DNA of 59,689 nt from Nitrospirales bacterium (lineage in GTDB: Bacteria > Nitrospirota > Nitrospiria > Nitrospirales > UBA8639), in contig JALDRK010000026.1 of NCBI GenBank assembly GCA_031315915.1, positions 1 through 59,689 of the forward strand, given 5' to 3'. Shown here in pieces: positions 20,283-30,015 of the stretch (position 1 is its first letter; each line of letters opens with the position of its first letter). Both the position numbers and the translations under genes were made by a program. The notes under the pieces were generated by a model. That model ran no database searches, was not told the origin of the DNA, and was given only the letters and a program-made list of their open reading frames with translations.

Positions 20283-21303
20283 TTGAAGGTCTTGTCATCA
20301 TTGCCCATTCATTCCTTTGAACAATTTCGAGATGCGATCTATGCCTTTCGAATTCCCAGAATGATTCTCTCGGCATTGGAATTAGGGCTATTCGAAAATG
20401 GGCGACCGGACTTGGTCACTCTCAGGCTTGGCAAAACGTGTCAAAGCCAGTCAACGAGGGGTGGAAATTTTATGTCGGAACCTGACGAGCATTGGCTTAT
20501 TGAACTATGAAGATGGACGCTATCGTTCCAGTCATATGGCCCGGCGATATCTCAATATGCACAGTCCGGAATTTCGTGGCGCCTATCTGGAACTCCTTCA
20601 GCGGCAGTGGGAGGACTGGTCGAAATTAACGTCAGGCATCAGAATCGGGAAACCCGTCGATGAGGATAAACCGGAGACAGCGGAATATCGTCAGTCGTTC
20701 ACTTGGGCCATGCATCAACGGTCGGTAGAAACGGCCAGGCAAGTGACTCGACAGCTTCCATTGACCAAAGCCAGGTCGTTTTTAGATTTGGGGGGAGGCC
20801 CGGGGACCTATGCGTTACATTTTCTCAAACGGAACTCCTCGCTCCGTGCCACGATCATGGATCGACCGGCTGCCCTTGAAGTGGCTAAGACCCTGGCGAA
20901 ACGCTATCGATTGCAGTCTCGAATGAATTTTGTGCCGGGGGATTTTCTGACAGAATCCATCCCGTGGCGTTATGACGTCGTGTGGTATTCGAATGTTCTG
21001 CATATTTATTCTCCGAAAGAAAACCTCAAGGTATTTCGGAATGTCAAGCGGAGTCTCGTGCCTGGCGGACGGATCTTTATCCAAGATACCTTCATGCAAA
21101 ATCCCCATGGATTGGGCTCCGTGGAAGCCAACATCTTTGCCGTAACGATGCTTTTATATACCAAAACCGGGAATACGTATTCCGTGCAAGATGTGAAACG
21201 CTGGCTTCAGCGTGCCGGTTTTTCTCGGACCAAAACACATCGGTTAAGACAAGGCACCGGTGACTGGGAAGGGATTATTTTAGAGGGACGGATTCCAGAC
21301 TAG
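20283..21303 (+). pseudogene. SAM-dependent O-methyltransferase, split by one-base shift
   Basis: The protein is a class I methyltransferase of the dimerising O-methyltransferase (acetylserotonin/hydroxyneurosporene type). The N-terminal winged-helix dimerisation domain runs 'FRIPRMILSALELGLFE' then, in a second frame, 'GDRTWSLSGLAKRVKASQRG'. The SAM-binding motif 'FLDLGGGPGTYALHFL' is followed by 'MDRPAALEVAK' and 'YDVVWYSNVLHIYSP'. The frames differ by one extra base: dropping one A from the A run at 20395-20398 gives a 339-residue protein. The start appears to be TTG at 20283, with AAAGGA upstream. The substrate is unknown. True mutation and sequence error are both possible. Confidence 0.8.
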
Positions 21304-21404
21304 CAATTTCTGATTTTTTTCAACGGAGCAGGTTTTTCCGCGACAAGAGAACGAAGTTGCCATTGTGATAGAGTATCTTTATTTACACAAGCGGTAACCG
21401 GTAC

Positions 21405-23579
21405 TTAGTGAGCCTTCGGGTTGGAACTCATGCCAAGGACGGGATTTGAGGAAGTCGGATTCGCCGTAGCATAACTCGGCAGGTTCACATAAAAGGTGGT
21501 GCCTTGGCCTTTTAAGCTTTGGACCTCAATTCGTCCCTGATGTTCCTGAATGATTTGATGCGCAATAGCTAACCCCAACCCCGTTCCTTCATGTTCCTGA
21601 CTGAAATGCTTGGTCGTAAAGAACGGGTCGAAAATATGTTCCGCATCTTTGGGATCAATGCCTCTTCCGGTGTCCTGTACCTCCAACTGCACCCAGTCAG
21701 GCGCAATATCAGACGAAATCCGTCTGGTGCGGACCGATAACACCCCTCCTATTGGGGCCATGGCCTCAACCGCATTGAAGAAAATGTTCAAAATCACCTG
21801 TTTCAGTTGCTGTCGATCGGCAAAAATAGAGGGAAGGCGGTGAGCCAGATCGGTTTCGATGACAATGAGTTCATGCGAGGGCCGGATGCGTAAGGTATAG
21901 AGGCACCCTTCCACAATTTCATTCAGATCTTCCTCACGCAGAAACGGCTCATTGGGTTTGGCGTAGTCCAATATCTCTCTGGTCAGCCGCTCTATGCGAT
22001 TCACGTCTTCTCTGACCACCTTACTGAACCGGGCGAGAAATTGTTCGTCGTCCTTTCGCTCTGGGGCGAGATCCACAAAGGCTTTGATTGAGGTTAAGGG
22101 ATTGCGAATTTCATGGGCCAGCCCACCGGCCATGGTTTCCAGGGATCGCAGCCGATCGGTCCGGCGGACCAATGATTGGGAGCGTTTTAATTCCTCATAG
22201 AGTAGGGCGTTGTCCAACGCTACGGAAGCCTCCTGAGATAAGGTCGTCAACAATTCAAGATCCTGCGTAGTATAGGTTCCCCGATCAACTTTGGGGCCAA
22301 ACAGACAAAACCCGATTAAGCGATTTTTGTTGATGAGGGGAAGAAGGACCTCCGTGCCAAGCCCTTCAAGCCCCTCTACAAAACTTCGGTTTTCCCCTTG
22401 GCTGCCCAGATGCCGCAAGTCATTCAGTGTGAAAGCCCCAAGTTGTTCCGCACGATTTTTCCCAAATGGAAGAGATTGTCTGGGCGGCATTTTGGGTAGG
22501 TCCGCCACCTCTTTTCCAAAACTTGAGCGCGCAAGGAAATCCGATCCTTGTGTGGTTCGTAAATATAATCCTCCCCACTGAATGCCCAATGTCGGACAGA
22601 TGGACTCGACAATGGCTTGGGTCAAATCCCGAAGTTCCAAAATAGAAATCAACGATTTGGAGAAATTCAACACAGTCTCATATTGTTCATAGCGTTGCTT
22701 AAACAAGGCTTTGGTAATAAAGGTTTTCGCCTCGACTTTCAATGTTGAGGCTCCAAAAATTAAGAGTATGAGAATGGATAATTCAAGAAAGGAATAGGAA
22801 AAATCGACCGTCCCAAAAAACCATTGTTGTGCCAGTAACAATAGCGGAAATGCGGGCAAGGCGACCAAAGCCATTAAAATCGTCGTCGTAATTCCTCGCT
22901 CAACGGCCGTTCCCAAGTCCAATAAACGATACCTGACGAGGGTATAAGCCACGACTGCTGTATACACCGTGAGCAGAATCGCGCCGGTAGGAGGGAAGTC
23001 GATTCCATACCAAAGGGGAAAATTGGTTATTCCTCCAAGATAGGCAATAATGGAACCGGTGCCTAACAGAAAAAATCTGAACCGTTCCGAGCCGGTGCGT
23101 TGGCGTCCTCCCTGAAACAGGAGCCAGGTGCCGTATAAAAACGTCCATCCGAACCACACAATATAGGCGTGAAAAAATATGCCTGGTTTTGGCCAAAAAG
23201 GAAACTCACCGATCGGCTGGATACCAGCCACAAAGTATGGAGTCCAGTCCATGATAAAAAAGAACGTGGCGGTTACCCATCCACACAACAAGATCTTTTG
23301 AAAATTCCGGAATGCTTCCAGGAGAGTGATCACATGATACAGATAGGCTATCGGGAGAAAAATCGCACCTGCCATTAATATCCGGATGCATAGAAGTGCG
23401 GATTCAGGGGTGCTGGAAATTTGCCAAGCCCAATAGCCAAATCCCCAGGTGGCCGCGGCTAAACAATATATACCGTAGGCTTGATGCTTGGGATCGTCCG
23501 GTCGTCGGCCATAAATGAGAATTCCAGAAAGAGTTGCGGCTAACCCGTTGAGCAATCCGCTGAATGCGTAGAAATTCAT
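21405..23579 (-). CDS. Orphan membrane sensor histidine kinase (7TM-GAF-HisKA-HATPase)
   Basis: The 724-residue kinase has a long N-terminal membrane region (residues 1-275, about nine hydrophobic segments) of the histidine-kinase 7TM type, a GAF domain (about 300-455), a HisKA dimerisation domain with the phospho-accepting His489 in 'GGLAHEIRNPLTSIKAF', and a HATPase domain with N602, DTGRG at 636-640 and GTGLGLA at 665-671. Architecture resembles NtrB/PrsK-like kinases. No response regulator is adjacent, so its partner is unknown. The convergent O-methyltransferase and the downstream-of-strand fusion gene do not reveal its signal. No good Shine-Dalgarno precedes the ATG. Confidence 0.88.
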   Translation of the reverse strand: MNFYAFSGLLNGLAATLSGILIYGRRPDDPKHQAYGIYCLAAATWGFGYWAWQISSTPESALLCIRILMAGAIFLPIAYLYHVITLLEAFRNFQKILLCGWVTATFFFIMDWTPYFVAGIQPIGEFPFWPKPGIFFHAYIVWFGWTFLYGTWLLFQGGRQRTGSERFRFFLLGTGSIIAYLGGITNFPLWYGIDFPPTGAILLTVYTAVVAYTLVRYRLLDLGTAVERGITTTILMALVALPAFPLLLLAQQWFFGTVDFSYSFLELSILILLIFGASTLKVEAKTFITKALFKQRYEQYETVLNFSKSLISILELRDLTQAIVESICPTLGIQWGGLYLRTTQGSDFLARSSFGKEVADLPKMPPRQSLPFGKNRAEQLGAFTLNDLRHLGSQGENRSFVEGLEGLGTEVLLPLINKNRLIGFCLFGPKVDRGTYTTQDLELLTTLSQEASVALDNALLYEELKRSQSLVRRTDRLRSLETMAGGLAHEIRNPLTSIKAFVDLAPERKDDEQFLARFSKVVREDVNRIERLTREILDYAKPNEPFLREEDLNEIVEGCLYTLRIRPSHELIVIETDLAHRLPSIFADRQQLKQVILNIFFNAVEAMAPIGGVLSVRTRRISSDIAPDWVQLEVQDTGRGIDPKDAEHIFDPFFTTKHFSQEHEGTGLGLAIAHQIIQEHQGRIEVQSLKGQGTTFYVNLPSYATANPTSSNPVLGMSSNPKAH

Positions 23580-23711
23580 AGGAAGGACATTGATCTTTCA
23601 AGAGATTTTTGCAAGAGAACTCCAATGGTGTATTGGACACCAAAACCTCCACTATGTCAAAAATACCAACGTCCGGGCCGGGACAGATATCGCAAGATGC
23701 CGAGGTAAAAA

Positions 23712-26024
23712 TTAGGCAGCGTTTTTGAAGTGTAAAGAGGAAACATCATATGCCGGCAATTGAGAAAAAGCCTGTGTGAGAAAGGGGACGGACTTTGTCA
23801 TGACTTGCGGTTTTTCAATAACAATCAAATAGGCCTGATTCGCAAACGTTGGATAGATTTGAGCCTCCGACTGCCCTAACGCATGTAAAATGTGTCGCCA
23901 TTGTTCGTGGGTATAAAATCGAAATTGCCCCTCTTTTTCTGCCTGACGTATTTTCCCATAATTATTTAATAATTCCCTCGCTTGCTCTCGTTCCTGGGAA
24001 TCTTGGGCATGAGTGACCAAACGTTGATAAATTCCAGAGAAATCTCCGTCCGGTTTTAAGTTGGATATGACCATGCGTCCTCCGGGTGCCAGCACACGAT
24101 ACAGCTCTTTTAATGCCGCAACAGGTGTTTTCACATAACCGAGCACTAAATTGGATAGAATCCGATCAAAGGAATCATCGGCAAAAGGCAGTGGCCGATG
24201 GAGATCCAGCCGTGTCCAGGATGCGTGGACTTCTTGGCGAGAGAGTCCGGAAGTCTCGAATCGGGCTGGGACCGAGTGTTCCATCATCTGTTTGGCTCTC
24301 TGCAGAGCATCTGTCACAACGTCAATGCCAAAATAATGTATGGGAGCGACGTCCCTCATCGAAAGATGAGTTTGCGATAACGCATGAGAAATGTATTGGC
24401 CAGCCGTTCCGTTACCGCAGCCGACATCTAAGATACGTTGCCCCGGACCCAGAGGCCCTAAGGCATGACAGACATGGTCAAGAAGGGTGAGGTAATCCAC
24501 GCAGTTTCCTACCGTTTGAAAATTCTGTAAATAATCTTTCCAGAATCTTGTTTCCATTTTGGAATGTTGTTTCGATCCGATTGCCTGTTTTTCCAAACGG
24601 TTTTGTCGACCGAGGTTGATTTGATTCGGCTCATCAACCGTGGTGATATGCTCGGATAGGTTGCACGCATTTTGACAATAAGTCACTACTTGACGGTAGA
24701 TCTGACGGGCCAATCGCGGGTTTTCTTGAATCCGGTGCAGGGAGTTCGGCATGACCAGTTTCTCGTGCAAGTGATTTCCCAGCGCAAATTGAAATTCCTT
24801 GAGATCATCTTTCTCTACCCAACTGTCGTTTCCTGCAGAAATCATCATCACCGGAGTGGTGAGACGTCGAGCATCCTGAAGGGTATCGCCAAGCGTGACA
24901 AAACGGTTCTGACAGGCATCTTGTAAAAACTGTTGTCCGACATTGAAGCCTAAGATATTGGCGGATTTTTGATCCTGTCCCTGTAGAAAATTCATAAAGA
25001 CATCCTCCAAATGAACGGCCGCCACGGTACGTCGAACATTGACGATGCCGACCAGCAAGACCAATTGATCCACGGATGCCTGTTCGGCTTCGGCTTTGAC
25101 TGCCACTCGGGCAGCCATGCTGGATGCCAGTCCAATGACCTGGCAGCCGGGCCATTGTCTCTTGACGAACCCGATCACCTCCTGAAAGTCCGTTTTCATG
25201 GAAGAGAGAGTGAAATTGAAATGGTTGCCGTCACTGGCGCCTACATGATTCGTATGATCATATCGCACGACCCGAAAACCGTTGCTCGCAAGGTAATAGG
25301 CGAGAGTGAGATAATCCCGCTTGGTTTCTCCATATCCTGGAGCAATTACGACAACCGGTTTTATGTCAGACCACGATTCGTGTTGAGAATCATAAAACGC
25401 ATGAATAATTTGCCCATTCTGTTTGACGATGGTAATAGACTTGCTCTGGACGTTTTTTTCCGTTGACGAAGTCCGATTCGCAAGCGACTCATGCCTCTTT
25501 TCGGTAATACTGGACTCGGCCAGTCCTGCATGAAAAGATCTTGTTTTGCCGTCTTGTTCTTGCATTCTTCCTGTTAGTAGGCCGCAACCCTGATCGAGCC
25601 ATGCTGTGAGAGAGCCCCTTTCATGCTCTTTTTCTAATGGATTGTTATCGTCATCCTCTATGAGAAATTCTGTGCTCCCTTCCCACCATGTGCATCCTCG
25701 ATTGACATGAAGGTCATGAGCGAATCCTTCGAATAATAAGGCATGTTGATTGGTGCCCTTGTCTGATCGATAGATGGCGAATCGTTGATGATTGGCAATA
25801 GGAGGAAACCCCCGTAGTTCTATTTTAAGGACAGAGGGTTGAACGTGCGTAAGGCTTCCTTCCCAACGCCCTCCCAAACATTCCAACGTAAACGGGAACG
25901 AAGGCAAATGGGCAACTTTCTCTATGTTCGGATCATTGGGATTTTCCAGGGAATCCGGATTGGCGTTGACGGTTTTCAACTGATCGTTCTTGTACGTGAT
26001 CGTGGAAACGGGAAATGTGCTCAT
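23712..26024 (-). CDS. LuxD-like acyl-esterase/transferase fused to SAM methyltransferase
   Basis: A 770-residue fusion. Residues 1-130 are an unassigned, mostly beta domain. Residues 215-455 resemble LuxD, the acyl-transferase/thioesterase of bacterial luciferase operons: 'VVVIAPGYGETKRDYLTLAY', 'YDHTNHVGASDGNHF', the nucleophile region 'GLASSMAARVA' (Ser301/302), Asp400 in 'SAGNDSWV' and His430 in 'PNSLHRIQ', with Ser-Asp-His spacing close to that known for LuxD. From about residue 490 a class I methyltransferase follows, with 'ILDVGCGNGTAGQYISHAL', 'DSFDRILSNLVLGYV' and 'LYRVLAPGGRMVISNL'. The ATG at 26024 is chosen because GGAG lies 6 bases upstream; the frame is open 27 codons further. 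Substrates are unknown; an acyl ester or fatty acid is inferred. Confidence 0.75.
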   Translation of the reverse strand: MSTFPVSTITYKNDQLKTVNANPDSLENPNDPNIEKVAHLPSFPFTLECLGGRWEGSLTHVQPSVLKIELRGFPPIANHQRFAIYRSDKGTNQHALLFEGFAHDLHVNRGCTWWEGSTEFLIEDDDNNPLEKEHERGSLTAWLDQGCGLLTGRMQEQDGKTRSFHAGLAESSITEKRHESLANRTSSTEKNVQSKSITIVKQNGQIIHAFYDSQHESWSDIKPVVVIAPGYGETKRDYLTLAYYLASNGFRVVRYDHTNHVGASDGNHFNFTLSSMKTDFQEVIGFVKRQWPGCQVIGLASSMAARVAVKAEAEQASVDQLVLLVGIVNVRRTVAAVHLEDVFMNFLQGQDQKSANILGFNVGQQFLQDACQNRFVTLGDTLQDARRLTTPVMMISAGNDSWVEKDDLKEFQFALGNHLHEKLVMPNSLHRIQENPRLARQIYRQVVTYCQNACNLSEHITTVDEPNQINLGRQNRLEKQAIGSKQHSKMETRFWKDYLQNFQTVGNCVDYLTLLDHVCHALGPLGPGQRILDVGCGNGTAGQYISHALSQTHLSMRDVAPIHYFGIDVVTDALQRAKQMMEHSVPARFETSGLSRQEVHASWTRLDLHRPLPFADDSFDRILSNLVLGYVKTPVAALKELYRVLAPGGRMVISNLKPDGDFSGIYQRLVTHAQDSQEREQARELLNNYGKIRQAEKEGQFRFYTHEQWRHILHALGQSEAQIYPTFANQAYLIVIEKPQVMTKSVPFLTQAFSQLPAYDVSSLHFKNAA

Positions 26025-26270
26025 AGGGTCTCCAATACTGGCTATTTCCGTGTGCCTGTTTGCGACGCACCATTCCCATGAGGGGCCGGTGTCACCTCTT
26101 GCCAATACATCAGTTGTGGGTATTTAGAGGGATTCAGAAAAGACAGGACGAAGAGGGTCGATCCACTATCCGGTATAGCATCGACATCTTCGCCTACTTC
26201 TCAGCAAACAAAGCGGGGTAGAGCAATAGGAGTGCCAGCCAGGCCTGAGAGGTGATGTGCACGGTTTTCA

Positions 26271-26306
26271 GGCAAAAAAGTTGCGTAAGGCAAAAAAGTT
26301 GCGTAA
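26271..26306. repeat. Perfect 18-bp tandem duplication
   Basis: GGCAAAAAAGTTGCGTAA occurs twice back to back (26271-26288, 26289-26306). It may be a replication-slippage duplication or a doubled protein-binding site in the divergent promoter region. Confidence 0.8.
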
Positions 26307-26440
26307 TCGTTGGGAAATATTTGCCTCGCGTGAAAGATTTGCCTCCTGTCTCGTTGACGACCATAGTTGAATGGCTGTCGAGGAGTTGACGATATCACGG
26401 ACTTTGCGTTGCTTCTCCTGACATCGTCGGGTTTTTTTCA

Positions 26441-26469
26441 TTGACAGGTTTTTGAGAGACTCCTAGAAT
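26441..26469 (+). promoter_or_regulatory. Near-consensus sigma-70 promoter for the EF-G-like gene
   Basis: TTGACA (26441-26446), a 17-bp spacer and TAGAAT (26464-26469) match the housekeeping promoter almost perfectly and lie about 27 bp before the start codon. A GAGAGGAGG ribosome-binding site follows, so the 5' leader is very short. Confidence 0.75.
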
Positions 26470-26496
26470 TCACCAACATCATGAGAGGAGGCTTGG

Positions 26497-28593
26497 ATGA
26501 AACACACAAACCCTTCACCCATCCGAAATGTCGCCTTTGCCTCTTACCCTGGGGCAGGTAAAACGACTCTCTGCGAGGCCATTGCTTGGACAACCGGCAT
26601 CATTCCGTCGATGGGGTCGATTCTTCAGGGCACCACGATCGGTGATTTTGAGCCGGAGGAAATGCACCGTCATCATTCGACGGGGTCTGCCCTTTTACAG
26701 CTTGATTGGCAAGGTACCAAAATAAACATTCTTGACTGTCCGGGAACGCTGGACTTTTTTTTCGAAGTCAAATCGGCGCTTCGGGCAGTCGACGGGGTGG
26801 TGTTGGTGGCGAGTGCGGCGACCGGATACCGTTCTGAAATGGAACGCGTCTGGGATGTGATTCAAGCATTAGATTTGCCTTGCCTCATTTTTATCAATGA
26901 TTTGGATAAGGAAAGAGCCGATTACCTGTCAGTTATTGAGGAATGTCAAAAGGCGCTTGAATGTTCTCCTCTTCCGTTGGTCATGCCCTTGGGAGCAGGG
27001 GCAGGACTTACTGGGGTGATGGATCTTCTTGCCCAGCAGACTATTTCCTCCCAGGCGTCCTCTCCCAAACCTCACAAAGCCGACATTCCTGCGGAGCAAC
27101 GCGACGAATTTCATGAACAACGCTTGAAATTAATGGAACGGGTTGCTGAAACGAATGATCAATTAGTCGAAAAATACTTGGCAAACGGCGTGTTGTCACA
27201 GGAAGATCTGACGGATGGATTACTGGTCGGTATCTTGGATCGTAAGTTGATTCCTGTTGTCGGTGGGTCGGCAATTCACAATATCGGAACGGCCAGTCTT
27301 TTGGATGCAATCGTCAGTTTTTTTCCGTCTCCCGAAGATCGAGCCGGCCTTCATGCGATCCAAGGAAAACACCCTCAGACTCATGAAGACATCCGCCTAA
27401 AAGGGGACTCCCAAGAATCGTTTTCCGCCTTTGTATTTAAAACCACCATAGATCCCTTTGTGGGACGTTTGACTTTTGCACGCGTGTTGTCGGGCACGCT
27501 CGCGGCAGACTCGGCTTTCTTGAATTCTACCCGACAGTCCAAAGAAAAAGGGGGACACTTATTCTTTTCCCTTGGGAAGAAGCATACCCAGGTCCCTCAG
27601 GCGGTTGCAGGCGATGTTGTCGCAATAGCGAAATTAAAGGACACCCAGACCGGAGATACGTTGTGCGATGACAAACATCCCATTGTCTTTCCAGGTTTTC
27701 AAATCATGAAGCCTGTCATGTCGTATGCTCTTGAGGTCAAAAGTAAAAATGATATTGATAAAGTCAGCCTCGGTTTGCATAAATTGGTTGAGGAAGACCC
27801 ATCGTTGGAGTTTCTCAGAAATGAGGAAACCAAGGAAATGCTTCTCAGTGGAGTAGGGCAGGGTCATATTGATGTGACGTTGGAAAAATTGAAGCGGAAG
27901 TATGGGGTTGAGGTGAACCTGCATATGCCCAAGGTTCCTTATAAGGAAACCATTCATCGAATGGCTCAGGCCCAAGGAAAGTACAAAAAACAGACCGGTG
28001 GCCATGGGCAATACGGGGACTGCTGGCTACAAGTAGAACCGCTTCCCCGGGGGGCAGGGTTTGAATTTCACAATAATATTGTGGGAGGGGTGATTCCGAG
28101 AAACTTCATTCCTGCAGTGGAAAAAGGAGTTCATGAGGCCATGGGACAAGGCTGTGTGGCAGGCTTTCCCATCGTTGATATTCGGGTGACGGTATATGAC
28201 GGGTCTCATCATCCTGTCGACTCTTCAGAAATGGCGTTTAAAGTTGCCGCTTCGATGGGATTCAAAAAAGCCATGGAAGAGGCTCACCCGACTTTATTGG
28301 AGCCCATCATGAAGGTTGAAGTGACGGTTCCGGATGATCTGGTAGGAACGATTATTGGCGATTTAAACTCACGTCGGGGACGAATCCAAGGGATGGAGGC
28401 CAAAGGCCATAATCAAATCATTAAAGCTCTCGTTCCTCTGGCGGAAATGCTGAAATACGCTCCTGCCTTGACATCCATCACGGCAGGAAAAGGCACGTAT
28501 GTCATGGAATTATCCGGGTATGAGGAAGTTCCCAAAGACGTGCTTAATCGGGTTGCAGAGGAACAGAAACGAGAAATGGTCTCGTCAACTTGA
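26497..28593 (+). CDS. Elongation factor G-like GTPase (EF-G paralogue)
   Basis: The 698-residue protein has all EF-G domains but the GTPase motifs are of the divergent EF-G-like (FusA2) group: P-loop 'YPGAGKTT' at 17-24, DCPG at 80-83, and 'NDLDKE' at 134-139 in place of NKxD. Later it has the domain IV stretch 'QTGGHGQYGDCWLQVEPL' and the C-terminal 'GDLNSRRGRIQGMEAKGHNQ'. Such paralogues are not the main translocase; proposed roles include tetracycline-type protection, recycling or stress, none proven here. It has its own strong promoter and stands alone between a divergent and a convergent gene, so it is probably monocistronic. Confidence 0.85.
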   Translation: MKHTNPSPIRNVAFASYPGAGKTTLCEAIAWTTGIIPSMGSILQGTTIGDFEPEEMHRHHSTGSALLQLDWQGTKINILDCPGTLDFFFEVKSALRAVDGVVLVASAATGYRSEMERVWDVIQALDLPCLIFINDLDKERADYLSVIEECQKALECSPLPLVMPLGAGAGLTGVMDLLAQQTISSQASSPKPHKADIPAEQRDEFHEQRLKLMERVAETNDQLVEKYLANGVLSQEDLTDGLLVGILDRKLIPVVGGSAIHNIGTASLLDAIVSFFPSPEDRAGLHAIQGKHPQTHEDIRLKGDSQESFSAFVFKTTIDPFVGRLTFARVLSGTLAADSAFLNSTRQSKEKGGHLFFSLGKKHTQVPQAVAGDVVAIAKLKDTQTGDTLCDDKHPIVFPGFQIMKPVMSYALEVKSKNDIDKVSLGLHKLVEEDPSLEFLRNEETKEMLLSGVGQGHIDVTLEKLKRKYGVEVNLHMPKVPYKETIHRMAQAQGKYKKQTGGHGQYGDCWLQVEPLPRGAGFEFHNNIVGGVIPRNFIPAVEKGVHEAMGQGCVAGFPIVDIRVTVYDGSHHPVDSSEMAFKVAASMGFKKAMEEAHPTLLEPIMKVEVTVPDDLVGTIIGDLNSRRGRIQGMEAKGHNQIIKALVPLAEMLKYAPALTSITAGKGTYVMELSGYEEVPKDVLNRVAEEQKREMVSST

Positions 28594-28611
28594 GGTATTC
28601 GACATGTCGTC

Positions 28612-29973
28612 TTACTGGGTTTTCAGGACGATAAAAAATGCCTTGGCCTTACGAATGATACGAAGTAAGATGGTTTGACCGGCTTTGATTTTTCCTACCG
28701 TTTCGGAAAATTGCGTAACCGTTCGAACCGGTTGGCGATTCACTTCCGTAATCAGATCGCCTTCCTGAATGCCTTCCGAGTGGGCAAGTCCGCCACGTTC
28801 CACGTTGGAAACCAGAACCCCGCCGGTCTCCTGCAATTCAAACTGCTCGGCTAGTGCTGCTGTCAAGGCCTGAACATCCAAGCCGAGCTTCAATTCCGTT
28901 TTTTTAGTCGGCAAAGAAATCACGACGGCCTGCTCATGTTTTTCAACCATGGCCACAGGGTACGTGTATTCCAGGCCGTCACGCAGGACACGAATGATGG
29001 CCGTTTCGCCCGGTTCGACTTTGGCGACCAGGCGGGACAGCTGATTCGGGGTATCAACCGGACTGTCGTTTACGGTCAGGATAATGTCGCCGGGTTCGAT
29101 TCCGGCTAGATGAGCCGGATCGTTTTGGTAGACTTCGTTGATGAGTACCCCCTGACCTTCCTTAACCCCAAATTGTTCCGCCAGTTCTTTCGTGAGCGAT
29201 TGAATCCCAACTCCAAGCCATCCACGCACGACCCGGCCTTGCGACACTAATTGCCTCACCACACGAGACACCATTTCAGCGGGAATGGAGAACCCGATGC
29301 CTTGGGCCATATGGATAATGGCCGTGTTAATCCCCACGACTTCCCCGCGAAGGTTAAACAACGGGCCGCCGGAGTTGCCGGGGTTGATGGCCGCATCGGT
29401 TTGGATGAAATTTTCATAACGTGACAAGTTTAAACGTTCCCGACCGATCCCGCTCACGACACCCAGGGTGACGGTACGGTCCAATCCCATAGGATTGCCG
29501 ACAGCCAAAACCCATTGTCCAACTTTCAACTTCGTGGAATCACCGAAAGTGGCGGCGGCTAACGGGTGATCCGCAGAAATTTTTAAGACGGCAATATCTG
29601 TTTCCTTGTCTCTTCCTATGATTTGCCCAATAAAGGTGGTCCGGTCCGATAATCGGATTTGAGCTTCCGTCGTATCCTCTCCGATGACATGGTTGTTGGT
29701 CACGATAATACCATCTTCGCTGAGAATTACCCCTGAACCGCTTCCTTGGGTATAGGGTGTTCGTCGTTGAAATCCCTGACCAGGTTGAAAGTCCCGAATG
29801 GGAGTAATATTCACCACTGTGGGAGTGACTTTTTCAGACAATTCCGTAATTGCTTTTTCCATGGCCTCCAGGACGTCAATGCCGTTCACTTCATGAGAAT
29901 GGGAGGATAATGGCGTAACCACAAAACCAAGAGTTATCAGGATTGAATAGGATATTTTATTCAAAAAAGCCAT
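28612..29973 (-). CDS. degP: HtrA/DegP-type periplasmic serine protease
   Basis: This 453-residue protease/chaperone has a signal peptide (residues 1-27), a trypsin-like domain with catalytic His95 ('VTNNHVIGE'), Asp126 ('DKETDIAVLK') and Ser201 ('NPGNSGGPLFN'), then two PDZ domains starting near residues 250 and 360 (e.g. 'VLINEVYQNDPAHLAGIEPG' and 'GGLAHSEGIQEGDLITEVN'). It acts in the envelope, degrading misfolded proteins. It is the last gene of the minus-strand block after plsY (42 bp) and converges with the EF-G-like gene, 18 bp away. DegP, DegQ and DegS-like assignments cannot be told apart from sequence alone, but two PDZ domains favour DegP/DegQ. Confidence 0.92.
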   Translation of the reverse strand: MAFLNKISYSILITLGFVVTPLSSHSHEVNGIDVLEAMEKAITELSEKVTPTVVNITPIRDFQPGQGFQRRTPYTQGSGSGVILSEDGIIVTNNHVIGEDTTEAQIRLSDRTTFIGQIIGRDKETDIAVLKISADHPLAAATFGDSTKLKVGQWVLAVGNPMGLDRTVTLGVVSGIGRERLNLSRYENFIQTDAAINPGNSGGPLFNLRGEVVGINTAIIHMAQGIGFSIPAEMVSRVVRQLVSQGRVVRGWLGVGIQSLTKELAEQFGVKEGQGVLINEVYQNDPAHLAGIEPGDIILTVNDSPVDTPNQLSRLVAKVEPGETAIIRVLRDGLEYTYPVAMVEKHEQAVVISLPTKKTELKLGLDVQALTAALAEQFELQETGGVLVSNVERGGLAHSEGIQEGDLITEVNRQPVRTVTQFSETVGKIKAGQTILLRIIRKAKAFFIVLKTQ

Positions 29974-30015
29974 AAGTTACTTTAAATATCACAATGTCGC
30001 ATAATACATATTATG

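Larger units (their letters stand above)
26106..26496. other. Divergent intergenic region, 391 bp
   Basis: The gap between the LuxD-like fusion (minus strand) and the EF-G-like gene (plus strand) holds a perfect 18-bp tandem repeat at 26271-26306 and a near-consensus promoter at 26441-26469, both described separately. Nothing else is recognised; short open frames on the minus strand show no protein-like composition. Confidence 0.6.

Noticed and set aside
26201..26398. 65-codon minus-strand frame in the divergent gap
   Set aside because: It spans the 18-bp tandem repeat, giving a repeated 'YATFLP' peptide, and has no coding support.
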